The notes: generated from the sequence alone by a model not told the origin. A stretch of 33,359 nucleotides of DNA from Tannerella sp. (GCA_031258835.1 JAIRMH010000334.1:1-33359), one strand, 5' to 3'. Shown: positions 23,478 through 33,115, numbered from the stretch's first letter. Made by a program: numbers and translations.

Positions 23478-24827
23478 TTATTCCAGGAACAGTTCGATGA
23501 CGGGAACTTCCACGTCGGGTTTGAGAACGGGAAGGTTCAGCGTGACATTGTTGCCGTCGACACGGTAACGAACCTCCGATGCATCGTTCAGTAATTGCGC
23601 ATACTTAAACTTTCCGGCAAATCCGTTCAGGTGCAACGCGCCGATAGGCCATTCGAGGATGTGCACGTAGAGCCGTTTGGCTTCGGGATTATAGGTAAGC
23701 AGGCAGTTGCGGGGCGCGGTAAATTCGTCCGGCGCTTGCGTACAGCCGTATATGGAGCGGCTATGATATGCCATCCATTTTCCCATCCCTTCGAGGCGTT
23801 CGTTCGCACGGTAATCAAACAGTCCCCGCGCCGTCGGGCCGACGTTGAGCAACAGGTTGCCGCCCTTGCTGGTGACTTCGATCAGCATGACGGTCAGTTG
23901 ACGGACGCTTTTCCACGTTGTTTCGTCGCGGTAATACCCCCATGAGCCGGAAAACGTCTGACAGGTCTCCCACGGCACGCGCTGTTCGTTGACGGTCGGC
24001 CATTCGGTCGGCATGTACTGTTCCGGCGTTTTGAAGTCCCAGCCCCATTCCGTATGGTTCAGGTCGGCGCGGTCGTCAATAAGGATGCCGGGCTGCAACT
24101 TCCGGATAAGCTGGATAAGGTTTTCCGAATCCCAGTCTTCATGTCCTTTGCCGTTTTCACCGGGATAGGAGAAGTCGAGGAACAGTTCGTCGATCTGGCC
24201 GAACTGTGTCATGAGTTCCGTTAACTGATCTTTCAGATATTTCTGGTACTTTTTGATGTCCCGCTTTTCATTGGCGGCTTTGCGTTCGTCCGGATCTTTG
24301 GGGCCGTTCGGGTGCAGGCCGTCATAGGGGAATTCCGGGTGATGCCAGTCGATCAGCGAATAATAGAACCCGATACGGATACCTTCGGCGCGGAACGCAT
24401 CAACGAAAGGTTTTATCAGATCTTTGCCATAAGGCGTGTTGGTGACTTTGTAGTCGGTGTATTTGCTGTCCCACAGACAAAAGCCTTCGTGATGCTTGGC
24501 CGTCAGCACTACATATTTCATGCCGGCCTCCCGCGCTTTGGCAGCCCACTCTTTCGGATCGTACAAATCGGGATTAAAATGGTCGAAGTATTTTTGATAA
24601 TCTTCGTTCGAAATACCCTCATTTCGCTTCACCCACTCATGACGGGCGGGCAATGCATACAATCCCCAGTGAATGAACATGCCGAAGCGGTCGTGCGTCC
24701 ACCACGCCATGCGTTTCTCTTTCTGTTCTTTGGTCTCTTTCGCCCACGAAGGCGTTCCCTGGGCTTTTACGAAGGAAGACGTACTCAGCGCCATTCCCAA
24801 TACAAATAAAATTACAATTTTTCTCAT
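23478..24827 (-). CDS. GH29 alpha-L-fucosidase, secreted
   Basis: GH29 enzymes release alpha-linked fucose by a retaining mechanism. I chose the ATG at 24827, giving a signal peptide (MRKIVILFVLGMALSTSSFVKAQ) and 449 residues. A longer frame would cover the promoter. Motifs are WWTHDRFGMFIHWGLYALPA, LTAKHHEGFCLWDS with the active-site His pair, IGFYYSLIDWH, and DELFLDFSYPGENG with the likely nucleophile Asp at about 218. WETCQTFSGSWGYY carries candidate acid/base residues, and KGGNLLLNVGPTARG also fits. A sampled line (23821-23880) is 68% GC against 30% in GH95. It has its own promoter match and probably works with GH95 on fucosylated glycans. Confidence 0.93.
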   Translation of the reverse strand: MRKIVILFVLGMALSTSSFVKAQGTPSWAKETKEQKEKRMAWWTHDRFGMFIHWGLYALPARHEWVKRNEGISNEDYQKYFDHFNPDLYDPKEWAAKAREAGMKYVVLTAKHHEGFCLWDSKYTDYKVTNTPYGKDLIKPFVDAFRAEGIRIGFYYSLIDWHHPEFPYDGLHPNGPKDPDERKAANEKRDIKKYQKYLKDQLTELMTQFGQIDELFLDFSYPGENGKGHEDWDSENLIQLIRKLQPGILIDDRADLNHTEWGWDFKTPEQYMPTEWPTVNEQRVPWETCQTFSGSWGYYRDETTWKSVRQLTVMLIEVTSKGGNLLLNVGPTARGLFDYRANERLEGMGKWMAYHSRSIYGCTQAPDEFTAPRNCLLTYNPEAKRLYVHILEWPIGALHLNGFAGKFKYAQLLNDASEVRYRVDGNNVTLNLPVLKPDVEVPVIELFLE

Positions 24828-24861
24828 AGGTATTTTTAATATTATTAGTGATATTTTGGAA

Positions 24862-24869
24862 CAAAGATA
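24862..24869 (-). promoter_or_regulatory. Internal promoter -7 box before GH29
   Basis: The minus strand reads TATCTTTG, a consensus -7 box, 35 bases before the chosen GH29 start. A TTTC lies 18 bases upstream. It could allow GH29 (and GH95) expression independent of the susC promoter. Confidence 0.5.
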
Positions 24870-24924
24870 GATAAAAATATTGACATGAAAGCGTTTCTCA
24901 TGAAAATACAGGGCATTTTCAATT

Positions 24925-26112
24925 TTACCGGTCATCTCCATAGACGGCTATTTCCATGAAATGAAAATTGTAGCTTCCCACCCAGTTCTCCAATACTTTC
25001 ATGCGCAAATAGCGGACGGCAGTCGCTTCCGGTGGACAGGCAAATTCTTCCCCGGCGCTAAGAACTGCATTATCGTCGCTGGTTGTTCCTCCTGCTTGCG
25101 ACGGTTTGACGCTTACGCAATCCATCAGCTTTGTCCATACATTCCAGTTCGCTAAATTCGCCTCGTCATTAGTTCCCCATATTTCAAAACGTTTTGGGTT
25201 ATAATGTCCGAAATCATACGAATCTCCCCTGCGCTGCCAGGTTTTGATGCGGCTAATTTTCCCAACGACGCCCATATCCAATGTAATCCACCCCGGCGCT
25301 GTCAAATTTTCCGGCGAATGGAATCCGCTATTGAGGTCGCCGTCGAACAGGTTAGATACAACCCAGTCGTAAGCCGAGGGAGTATCTCCTTCGACGGATA
25401 AAGCCGCGAATTTCGATTTGTCGAACAGCCGCTCAAACGGCGGAAAAACACCGGTCGTTTCTTCCGAATCAAACGTATCGGGAGAGTTTGCCGCAGGGCG
25501 GTAGGAGGTGACATAACGAAATTCGGTTATCGAAAAGTCTGGAACTACGGTAACGGATTCCGAAGCCGGAGTCACGATTACTTGCTCGTTGCCGTTGCCG
25601 GCGGTGTAGTAGAGCGTCGTATAGATGGCGTCTTCGGTCAATCCCAGCCATTCTATCACTACCTCGCTGTCGGCATTATAGGTGATTGAACTGATTCTCC
25701 TGTTGGTCAGGTACCGTTGATAGTTTTCGCCGTAAGCGAGGCTGGAGACTTCAAACGGCAAAGAGCGATTGCCGAACTTGTCAAAGCCGACGACCTCGAA
25801 AAGATAGTCGCTTTCCTCCAGGTTTTCGATCATCACTTTGAAAACCCCCGTCCGGTTGTTTATGCCTAAGTCAAGCGAATCATGCTGCGCATTCCAGAAA
25901 AACCGGATAAAATCAATACGTTGGGCTTTGATAAAAACTTCCATTTCGATGCGTTTATTACCCGGCCCCGGCGATACGCTGTCCACTTTAGCGGCATAGA
26001 CGCGTTCCCCGCTCTCTAAGTATCCGATGTGCAAATCATGCATGCTGTCGCAGGAAAAGAATCCGGCGATAGCGCAAAGCGTCATGCAGGCAAATGTTTT
26101 ATATAATTTCAT
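24925..26112 (-). CDS. Surface lipoprotein, DUF4998 plus F5/8-type C (DUF5000-like)
   Basis: This 395-residue protein has a lipoprotein signal (acylated Cys at 21, GFFSC). Residues about 25-215 match what I know of DUF4998 (YLESGERVYAAKVDSV, GNKRIEMEVFIKAQ, RFFWN). Residues about 230-393 form a discoidin-like (F5/8 type C) beta-sandwich: LFDGDLNSGFHS, GWITLDMGVVGKISRIKTWQR and a C-terminal VRYLRMKVLENWVGSYNFHFMEIAVYG. Such proteins in susCD loci are thought to be surface glycan-binding proteins. It follows a paralogue by 19 bases, and their C-terminal thirds are very similar. Confidence 0.82.
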   Translation of the reverse strand: MKLYKTFACMTLCAIAGFFSCDSMHDLHIGYLESGERVYAAKVDSVSPGPGNKRIEMEVFIKAQRIDFIRFFWNAQHDSLDLGINNRTGVFKVMIENLEESDYLFEVVGFDKFGNRSLPFEVSSLAYGENYQRYLTNRRISSITYNADSEVVIEWLGLTEDAIYTTLYYTAGNGNEQVIVTPASESVTVVPDFSITEFRYVTSYRPAANSPDTFDSEETTGVFPPFERLFDKSKFAALSVEGDTPSAYDWVVSNLFDGDLNSGFHSPENLTAPGWITLDMGVVGKISRIKTWQRRGDSYDFGHYNPKRFEIWGTNDEANLANWNVWTKLMDCVSVKPSQAGGTTSDDNAVLSAGEEFACPPEATAVRYLRMKVLENWVGSYNFHFMEIAVYGDDR

Positions 26113-26131
26113 AGGTTCTACTTTTAACAGG

Positions 26132-27298
26132 TTAATTTTCTATTTTACCGTAGACTTCTATTTCCATAAGGTGGAAAAAGTCGCCTCCCGACCAGTTCTC
26201 CAAAACTTTCATGCGCAAATAGCGGACGGCAGGCGCTTCCGGCGAACAGACAAATTCTTCCCCGGCGGCGATCAGCGCCAGATCTTCGGCAGAATTTTCT
26301 CCCTCCGGCAGGCCTGACGGCTTGACGCTTTCACACTCCATCATCTTTGTCCAGGCATCCCAGTCTTCCATATTATCTACGTCATTCGTTCCCCATATTT
26401 CAAAGCGTTTGGGATTCCCGTGACGGAAAATCCAGGATCCGCTCTCGTCTCGCTGCCACACCTTGATACGGCTGATTTTCCCGACGATGCCCATGTCGAA
26501 CGTGATCCATTGTGGCCATCGTCCCGTACCTTGCGCCGTATGGAAGCCGGTAGTAAGATCCCCGTCGAACAGTTGGGACAAAACCCAGCCCCACGCCATA
26601 GGTTCATCTCCTTCGATATAAAGCGCCTGGAATTTCAGCCTGTCGAATAACTGTTCAAACAGGGGTGTTAACGTGGCTTCCGTAATAATGCTTTTGTTTT
26701 CCCAGCGATCCTGCACGTAAGCCCTGAAATTTCCGGGAATAGTATCCATTCCGCGGGCGGCAACGTCGCCGTTTGCCATCGTACTGTAAAAAGTTTCCAC
26801 CGGGACAAACTCATTATTATTATCTTCCTTTTCGAGTACGACGGAGATCTCCGCGCGATCCGGATTCTGCCAGTAAAGATGTACGCCGCCGAAGTCCGGC
26901 ATTATTTCAATCGTTTTCCCTATAATGCTTACCGGCGCTTCCAGCGGTTTTATTTTGGCGCTTATCGGTGTCGATTCGTTTTTACTGCGGTCTACGGCCG
27001 ATAATTCCACGGTTCGTTCGTCTTCCGTACCGAATCCCAGTATTTTAATGGAATCGCAATACAGGGAGCTGCGTGCTTCCGCACGGTGTCCTTCCTTGTA
27101 CGAATAGGCTGCTTTTACAAACAGCAAATCTTCGTCGTCGGGCAGCTGATACTTCAAAACAGCCCCACCGGGGATATTCGTTACTCTTACATCGGATACC
27201 GGCTTGGGAGGATCGCTGTCAATTATTATTTCCGGTTTCCTGTCTTCCGCGCAAGCATATAGCAAGGCCAGCAACGGTAAAAATATATACTTATTCAT
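26132..27298 (-). CDS. Surface lipoprotein, DUF4959 / DUF5126 / DUF5000-like
   Basis: This 388-residue protein has a lipoprotein signal (acylated Cys at 16, LYAC). The first about 100 residues after it match DUF4959 (PPKPVSDVRVTNIPGGAVLKY, then DRSKNESTPI). A central domain (about 120-220) resembles DUF5126 (VHLYWQNPDRAEISVVLEKED). The C-terminal domain (about 235-386) is discoidin-like (LFDGDLTTGFHT, WITFDMGIVGKISRIKVWQR, VRYLRMKVLENWSGGDFFHLMEIEVYG). This three-part architecture is common next to susD in Bacteroidota and suggests glycan capture at the cell surface. It starts 27 bases after susD. Confidence 0.85.
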   Translation of the reverse strand: MNKYIFLPLLALLYACAEDRKPEIIIDSDPPKPVSDVRVTNIPGGAVLKYQLPDDEDLLFVKAAYSYKEGHRAEARSSLYCDSIKILGFGTEDERTVELSAVDRSKNESTPISAKIKPLEAPVSIIGKTIEIMPDFGGVHLYWQNPDRAEISVVLEKEDNNNEFVPVETFYSTMANGDVAARGMDTIPGNFRAYVQDRWENKSIITEATLTPLFEQLFDRLKFQALYIEGDEPMAWGWVLSQLFDGDLTTGFHTAQGTGRWPQWITFDMGIVGKISRIKVWQRDESGSWIFRHGNPKRFEIWGTNDVDNMEDWDAWTKMMECESVKPSGLPEGENSAEDLALIAAGEEFVCSPEAPAVRYLRMKVLENWSGGDFFHLMEIEVYGKIEN

Positions 27299-27325
27299 AA
27301 TTTTTCCTATTTTAAATGATTCAAA

Positions 27326-29251
27326 TTACCAGTTATAATTCTGTATAAGTTTTCCATTGATAGACAGTTCATATTCCTTTATCGGCCATAGATAATCTTT
27401 TACCGAGAACCGTACCGGCGTTTGTGCTACGGAAGTAACCGTATAGAAATCTTCTTCCGTTTCTCCGCGCAAACTGTTCCATCCCAGAGGCTGTTCATTG
27501 AGTTCGCTGATTTTTTTCCACCGGCGGATGTCCCAAAAACGTTCGCCTTCGAAGGCTAATTCGATGGTGCGTTCATGATGGATAATATCGCGCAACCCGT
27601 CTTTATTGTTCGGCTTTTCCGGATTTATGGAATATTTGCGCCACGATTCCTGAACGCCCTCAAGTCCTACGCGGTTACGGACAAGATCGAGGTAGTGAAA
27701 TACGTCCGGGCTGGGGCCGCCGTATTCATTCAATGCTTCGGCATACAAAAGGTAAAGGTCGGCTAAACGAATGACGGGGAAAGGATAATACTCCACATTA
27801 TCGTTCGTTTCCGTAACGGCATTCCTGTAACTGTGCATTTTCTTTGCAGAATATCCCGTAATGGAAAAACATTCGGAAGTGGATGACATGCCCGAATATT
27901 CCCGGACGCGAAACTCGCAATGTTTCACATTATCGGGGAATTTGGTATATCCGTTTCCGAAATAAATACCTCTGTCGAAACCGATGCTTGCATAAAAACG
28001 GGGATCCCTGTTATAATGCAGGTACACGGTTCGTTGTCCTTCCTTTACTAAGAATTTCTCTTTTCCCGAAGAAGGCTCGGTACGTATTTTGTGTCGGTTC
28101 AGATACCATCCTTTATTTACCCAGTCTATGTCTTCATTGATGGGAACGCCCTTGTCGGAATAATATCTTTCCACAAGTTTCAGGGTGGGTCCCCATTCCG
28201 AACGAATTGAGGTGTGTTCGGCTGCAAGGCGCATAATTTTCGCCTGTCCCTGACGGGACAATGTCGTGCAGTCGTAATTGACCCCGCCCCATATCAACTC
28301 GCAGTTCCACCGGTCGCAAATGGCTTGGCGATACATGGTTTGTATTTTAAATGTATCGTTTTCCATATTCAATTGAGGGTCGATCAGGTCATACAGTCTT
28401 TTGTTTTGTGCGTGGCACATTTCAATGGCTTCCCGGCAGGCTTCGGCGGCAATCTTCCATTTTTCCGCATCATTCTCCTGCGGAAACAGTCGAACGCCCC
28501 GTTCGTCGATCATATTCATGTAATCGGTATTCCCGTTAAACAGTTTGCTGGCGGCATACACCAATACTTTGGCGCGCGTACTTTTGGCGATCAGATTGTT
28601 GGCCCTTCCGGCTTCCGTTCCTTCCACGATGTCTCTTTCCAACGGAAGATCTATCGCCGCTTCGTCGAGCAAATTGACAATGTAGTTCACAACGTCATCC
28701 ACAGGCTCGCGATAAGGTTTTACCTCGTCGGGAGTGCCCGATGAGGGAACGTTTACGTCTACGATCGGAATGGGACCATACATCCTGAAAAGATAAAAAT
28801 GATAGTACGCTTTCAGGAATTTTACTTCAGCGATCCATCGTTTCTTTTCATATGCGGGCAGATCGATGACTTGATCTACATTTTCGAGGAATATATTGCA
28901 ATCCCGTATTCCTATCCACAGGTTACTCGGAGCACCGTTTTCCCCGTTCCAGAAATTGATGATGGGGCTGATGGTGGATTGCGTACCCTGTGCCAAACTC
29001 CGCGTAGTCCAGTTTATAAAGGCATGTGTCCAGGTCTCATCGCCTCCCGACATGGCAGGATCCCAACCTATGTCGCCATGACGGGGCATATAGCTATAGC
29101 ATGTAAACAGATACTTTTCGCAGGCCGTGCGATTCCGGAAAGCGTAGTCGATAGTCGCAACATTATCCGGAACAACATCTAAGTAATCTCCACAGGAAAC
29201 AAAACCGCCTGTGAAAACCGATAAAAGAATGATTTTTATAATTATTTTCAT
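27326..29251 (-). CDS. SusD/RagB-family nutrient-binding lipoprotein
   Basis: This 641-residue protein has a lipoprotein signal with acylated Cys at 20 (GGFVSCGDYLDVVPDN). SusD-like proteins form the surface lid on the SusC channel and bind the glycan. Family features include the helical TPR-like core (LFRMYGPIPIVDVNVPSSGTPDEVKPYREPVDDVVNYIV), the RNRVGLEG region and the C-terminal HERTIELAFEGERFWDIRRWKK. The start codon lies 24 bases after the susC stop. Confidence 0.95.
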   Translation of the reverse strand: MKIIIKIILLSVFTGGFVSCGDYLDVVPDNVATIDYAFRNRTACEKYLFTCYSYMPRHGDIGWDPAMSGGDETWTHAFINWTTRSLAQGTQSTISPIINFWNGENGAPSNLWIGIRDCNIFLENVDQVIDLPAYEKKRWIAEVKFLKAYYHFYLFRMYGPIPIVDVNVPSSGTPDEVKPYREPVDDVVNYIVNLLDEAAIDLPLERDIVEGTEAGRANNLIAKSTRAKVLVYAASKLFNGNTDYMNMIDERGVRLFPQENDAEKWKIAAEACREAIEMCHAQNKRLYDLIDPQLNMENDTFKIQTMYRQAICDRWNCELIWGGVNYDCTTLSRQGQAKIMRLAAEHTSIRSEWGPTLKLVERYYSDKGVPINEDIDWVNKGWYLNRHKIRTEPSSGKEKFLVKEGQRTVYLHYNRDPRFYASIGFDRGIYFGNGYTKFPDNVKHCEFRVREYSGMSSTSECFSITGYSAKKMHSYRNAVTETNDNVEYYPFPVIRLADLYLLYAEALNEYGGPSPDVFHYLDLVRNRVGLEGVQESWRKYSINPEKPNNKDGLRDIIHHERTIELAFEGERFWDIRRWKKISELNEQPLGWNSLRGETEEDFYTVTSVAQTPVRFSVKDYLWPIKEYELSINGKLIQNYNW

Positions 29252-29275
29252 ATCTCGTTATTTTATGTTTGAATA

Positions 29276-32200
29276 TTAGAAGGATATTTGCAGTCCTAAG
29301 TTATACACTTTTTGAACAGGATAGCCCAATCCGTTGCCGCCCATCTCCGGATCCCAAAGTTTAAACCGGCTGAAGGTCATCAAATTGGTGCCGCTGAAAT
29401 AAACGCGGAAATTGTCGATCAGGACTTTCTTCGATAAACGCGCCGGAACCGTATAGCCGAATTCCAGCGACTTCAAGCGCAGGAAAGCGCCGTTTTGCAT
29501 AAACCAGGTAGACCGTTGCTCATTGTTCTGAATATGTGTTTCCGCCAATCGGGGGTACAGCGCATATACATTCCGGTTGTCTTCCGACCAGTGGTCGTCG
29601 GCGTACGCTTTCAGCAGCGCACCTTCCCGGTTGATAAAAGGAGCCGTCCCTATCCGACCGTTTGCCAGGTCGTCGCTTAGGTCGATCCAGAACGATTCTC
29701 GCGCTAACCCCTGAAAAAAACAGGAGATGTCGAAATTTTTATAACCTGTGGAGAGGATGACACCGTAAACAATTTCGGGACTGGTAGGATAACCGATTGG
29801 CACCTGGTCCAATTCTGTGATTTTACCGTCGTTGTTAATGTCTTTATACTTGATGTCTCCCGCCATGTACGTGCCAAACTGGATCGGCGAATTACGTATT
29901 TCTTCTTCATCCACAAACAGACGCTCGGCGACGTATCCGGTCGCCTGGTTCAATGAAGTCCCGACGCGCGATTTCCATGGCGTTTCGGAATAATCAGGCT
30001 CTTCATAGACGAGAAATTCGCTGGTCGCATACGTGAAATTGGCCATCCCTTTCAGCCAGAAGTCTTTCTTCACGTAGTGGGTATAATCGAAAGAGATATC
30101 TACTCCGTGGGAGGCGGCTTCGCCGATATTGGCGCTGATAGCACTCTGAAGTCCCATCGTTGCCGGGATCGATTGACGCGCCATCAGGATATTGGAGCGA
30201 TGTTCCGTGAAATAGTCCGCCACAATTTCCAGTTGATCGTACAAATTGGCTTCGAATCCCACATTCAATTTTCTCGATACTTCCCATGTGATCAGATCAT
30301 TTGCATAACGGGAAATGGAAATGCCGCTCAGGTAATAGCCGCCGCTTGAATTTCCATACGTGCCAAAGGAGGATCCGCGATCGCCATTCTCCATATTTAC
30401 ATTGGAGAGATAGAAAAAACGGTCTGCTTCCGATCCGATGGCGTCGTTTCCTACTAAGCCGTAGGTGCCTTTGAGTTTAAATTTGGGAAGAATCCGTTTC
30501 AAACCCTCGCCGTAAAACGCTTCGTTCGAAATAATCCAGCCGGCGCCTCCGGAGGGGAAGAATCCGAACCGTTCTTTCCGTGCGAAACGCTCGGAACCGT
30601 TATAGCCGAAATTGAACTCGGTAAAGTATTTCGATGCGAACGCATACGTAAAACGTCCGGCCAGATTCACATTCCGCGACGGTAGGGAGCGTTGCAAATC
30701 TCCCGCATTGGAGGCCTGATAGTTGCGCACGGTAAACACCAGCATGCCCCCGACGTTGTGGTCTTCGTTATACGTTTGGTTCCAATTCAGGGCGCTCTCC
30801 CCATACATCGTCGATTCTACTTTTTTCTGTCCTTCGTTATAACCTAAGTATTCGCGACCGGACTGTTCATTAAGAAGCGTCAGCCTGTAAACGTCGTTTG
30901 TCTTGTCGTAATACGCTACATTATAGTAGAAAGGGTTATAAAAGCGCTGCACGTCGAAATAAGAATAGCGCGAAGTATTGAACATGCCGCGGAAAGAAAG
31001 GCCTTTCAGCAGGAACTCCAGATTTTGTTCCAGTTCAAACTGTGCGAACATCTGCGAATCGGAAGATTCCTTATACCCTTTCGTCATGTCGGCGTAGGGA
31101 TTAGTATATTGCGCCTTGTCGTAATTCCCGAACAGGATGTGCCGGGTATGAATGTTGGCCTCGTCCGGAAGATAATAGGGAGGAAACAATACCGGGTTGG
31201 TACGCATCACTTTCCGGTAAATGGCTTCTCCACCGTCAATCGGGCCGTGGTAATCATCAAACTTACCCTGCAAACGGACTTTTACCTCCGTCGTGGGCGT
31301 GACATTGATATTTACATTTGTCCGCAACATGAACCTTTGAACATTGATATTACTGTTAAAGTTATTCATCCTGTTAACTTTCAGGTTGCCGTTGTCGTTA
31401 TTGTAAGTTCCTGCAATGTAATAGCGGGCGACTTTGCCTCCTCCGTTCAAGTTGAAATTTACCCGCTGGCTTTGGGCAATATCGTTGAACATGAGGTCGT
31501 ACCAGTCGTTGGCCGGATAGACGTACGGGTTCCCGCCGCGGATGGTATTGTCGATTTTATTTTGACTGTAAAGCGTGATTCCCAGCGGGTCACGCGTGCG
31601 GACGGCTTCGTTGTGCAACCGCATGTACGTTATCGGGTCGGCCAGTTCTATATTACGGGTAGGGGTAGAGATGGATTCTTCTATGCGGATGTTTAACCGT
31701 GCTTTCCCTTCCACGCCTTCTTTGGTCGTCACAAGAATCACGCCGTTAGCGCCGCGCGAACCGTACAGTGCAGTGGCGGCGGCGTCTTTCATGATATTGA
31801 AGCTGGCGATGTCGTCCGGTTGGATGCGCGCCAGTTCCGACGACGATATTTCATTGTTGTCCAACAAAAGCAGTGGGTCTTTTTTGTATCCGAATGTGGT
31901 GACGCCCCGGATGAAAAAGTCCGCATTGTCGACGCCGGGTTCACCGCTCCGTTGATAAGCGATGATACCGGCTATGCGCCCTGCCATCGCGGTGGTGAGG
32001 TTACTGCTGGGCACTTTCAAATCCGATGGCCTTACGCTGGTGATGGATGATATGACAGACTCTTTCTTCTGCCTGCCGAAAGCGACTACCTGAACTTCCT
32101 CCAATGCAATGGACGCTTCCTCCAATACAATTGTAAAATCCGTTTTATCGGTAACGGGGATTTCTTTCGTCGTCATACCGATGTACATGACGACCAATAT

Positions 32201-32449
32201 GTCACTGTTCGTCGCTGTTAAGTCCGAGAATTTCCCGTCTGCATCAGTAATGACACCCTTCGTTGTCCCTTTGATCTGGATCGTTGCTCCGGGAAGAGGA
32301 TCGCCGTTCGTGTCAATAATGACGCCTTTGATATTCTTCGTCCCCGATTGAGCGATTATCGGATCGGCATAGCAAATACGGCTGCCGGGAAATGATAATA
32401 AAAATACTATCAGACATCTGATATAAATTCCATATAAATTATTCTTCAT
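29276..32449 (-). CDS. SusC/RagA-family TonB-dependent outer-membrane transporter
   Basis: I chose the ATG at 32449, which gives a signal peptide ending near CYADPIIAQ and a 1057-residue protein. Next comes a carboxypeptidase-regulatory-like domain (about 38-120, IKGVIIDTNGDPLPGATIQIKG), a TonB-box-like stretch (EEVQVVAFG), the plug (IRGVTTFGYKKDPLLLLDN, ALYGSRGANGVILVTTK) and a large beta-barrel ending in Phe (LGLQISF). There is no N-terminal STN domain. An ECF-sigma/FecR trans-envelope signal is therefore less likely than regulation by another sensor. With SusD it imports oligosaccharides using TonB energy. It is the first gene of the locus. Confidence 0.95.
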   Translation of the reverse strand: MKNNLYGIYIRCLIVFLLSFPGSRICYADPIIAQSGTKNIKGVIIDTNGDPLPGATIQIKGTTKGVITDADGKFSDLTATNSDILVVMYIGMTTKEIPVTDKTDFTIVLEEASIALEEVQVVAFGRQKKESVISSITSVRPSDLKVPSSNLTTAMAGRIAGIIAYQRSGEPGVDNADFFIRGVTTFGYKKDPLLLLDNNEISSSELARIQPDDIASFNIMKDAAATALYGSRGANGVILVTTKEGVEGKARLNIRIEESISTPTRNIELADPITYMRLHNEAVRTRDPLGITLYSQNKIDNTIRGGNPYVYPANDWYDLMFNDIAQSQRVNFNLNGGGKVARYYIAGTYNNDNGNLKVNRMNNFNSNINVQRFMLRTNVNINVTPTTEVKVRLQGKFDDYHGPIDGGEAIYRKVMRTNPVLFPPYYLPDEANIHTRHILFGNYDKAQYTNPYADMTKGYKESSDSQMFAQFELEQNLEFLLKGLSFRGMFNTSRYSYFDVQRFYNPFYYNVAYYDKTNDVYRLTLLNEQSGREYLGYNEGQKKVESTMYGESALNWNQTYNEDHNVGGMLVFTVRNYQASNAGDLQRSLPSRNVNLAGRFTYAFASKYFTEFNFGYNGSERFARKERFGFFPSGGAGWIISNEAFYGEGLKRILPKFKLKGTYGLVGNDAIGSEADRFFYLSNVNMENGDRGSSFGTYGNSSGGYYLSGISISRYANDLITWEVSRKLNVGFEANLYDQLEIVADYFTEHRSNILMARQSIPATMGLQSAISANIGEAASHGVDISFDYTHYVKKDFWLKGMANFTYATSEFLVYEEPDYSETPWKSRVGTSLNQATGYVAERLFVDEEEIRNSPIQFGTYMAGDIKYKDINNDGKITELDQVPIGYPTSPEIVYGVILSTGYKNFDISCFFQGLARESFWIDLSDDLANGRIGTAPFINREGALLKAYADDHWSEDNRNVYALYPRLAETHIQNNEQRSTWFMQNGAFLRLKSLEFGYTVPARLSKKVLIDNFRVYFSGTNLMTFSRFKLWDPEMGGNGLGYPVQKVYNLGLQISF

Positions 32450-32776
32450 GTTTTTAGAAAAAATAAGATAGATTCGATAAAAAATAAATAACAAATTTCA
32501 ACCTCGAAAAACAATAAATGTTATTCGTGTTTTTTCGTAAGAGATGTTTTATTCATAATGAATAAGAGCGCGATTGCGTATTTATTAAGCGATACGCATA
32601 AATTAAATTGTATGACTTACATTAATATAAATCAGATACGGTTTTTATTTTCTGTTTCCATAGGCATTAAATTTAACAGGTGAATAGATTGGATTATATA
32701 TAACAATATAAACTGCATTTGCCGGAGAGACAGACACAGTTGAAAAATAAAAGTCTGATAATAATCTATTAATATC

Positions 32777-32830
32777 GCAAATTTTGGAGTAATTGCAAAT
32801 TCCGAAGTGATCGCAAATTTTAGCGCTAAG
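32777..32830. repeat. Three imperfect 18-bp tandem repeats, possible regulator sites
   Basis: Units start at 32777, 32795 and 32813. Each begins GCAAATT, and the following 11 bases are looser. The 18-bp phase is constant across all three. The position upstream of susC suggests a binding site for a dimeric or oligomeric activator, but no protein is assigned. Confidence 0.6.
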
Positions 32831-32851
32831 TGGCTTATATAGAGAGGATTA

Positions 32852-32861
32852 CCCCCCCCCC
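32852..32861. repeat. Homopolymer tract of 10 C
   Basis: Ten consecutive C residues, flanked by GGATTA and CATGTT. Tracts of this length can change by slippage during replication. It lies between the promoter match at 32975 and the susC start. Confidence 0.85.
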
Positions 32862-32974
32862 ATGTTGAGTACGGGACGCCAGGGACGTCAAGCGGGGAAT
32901 ATCTCTTATCTGTATAGCCTTTATTTTTTGTGGTGCAATCATATCAAGATAATAATATCGTTATAAAATTTGTG

Positions 32975-32982
32975 CAAAGGTA
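32975..32982 (-). promoter_or_regulatory. Candidate susC promoter -7 box
   Basis: The minus strand reads TACCTTTG, an exact -7 match. The best upstream TTTG is 26 bases away, longer than usual. If it is used, the susC leader would be about 520 bases and would include the 18-bp repeats and one C tract. No better match was found closer to susC. Confidence 0.45.
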
Positions 32983-33105
32983 GTTTTCCCGGAAAGGAAA
33001 AACGAATACAAACTTGTCAAAAAATAGCAATTTTGTAGAAAATATTCTTTTGAATCACTTACCGGCCTATTGAAAACGTGTTGACAGGATTGTCGATATT
33101 ACATT

Positions 33106-33115
33106 CCCCCCCCCC
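33106..33115. repeat. Second homopolymer tract of 10 C
   Basis: Ten consecutive C residues flanked by TTACATT and TATCCGG, about 125 bases upstream of the candidate susC -7 box. It has the same length and strand orientation as the tract at 32852-32861. Confidence 0.85.
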
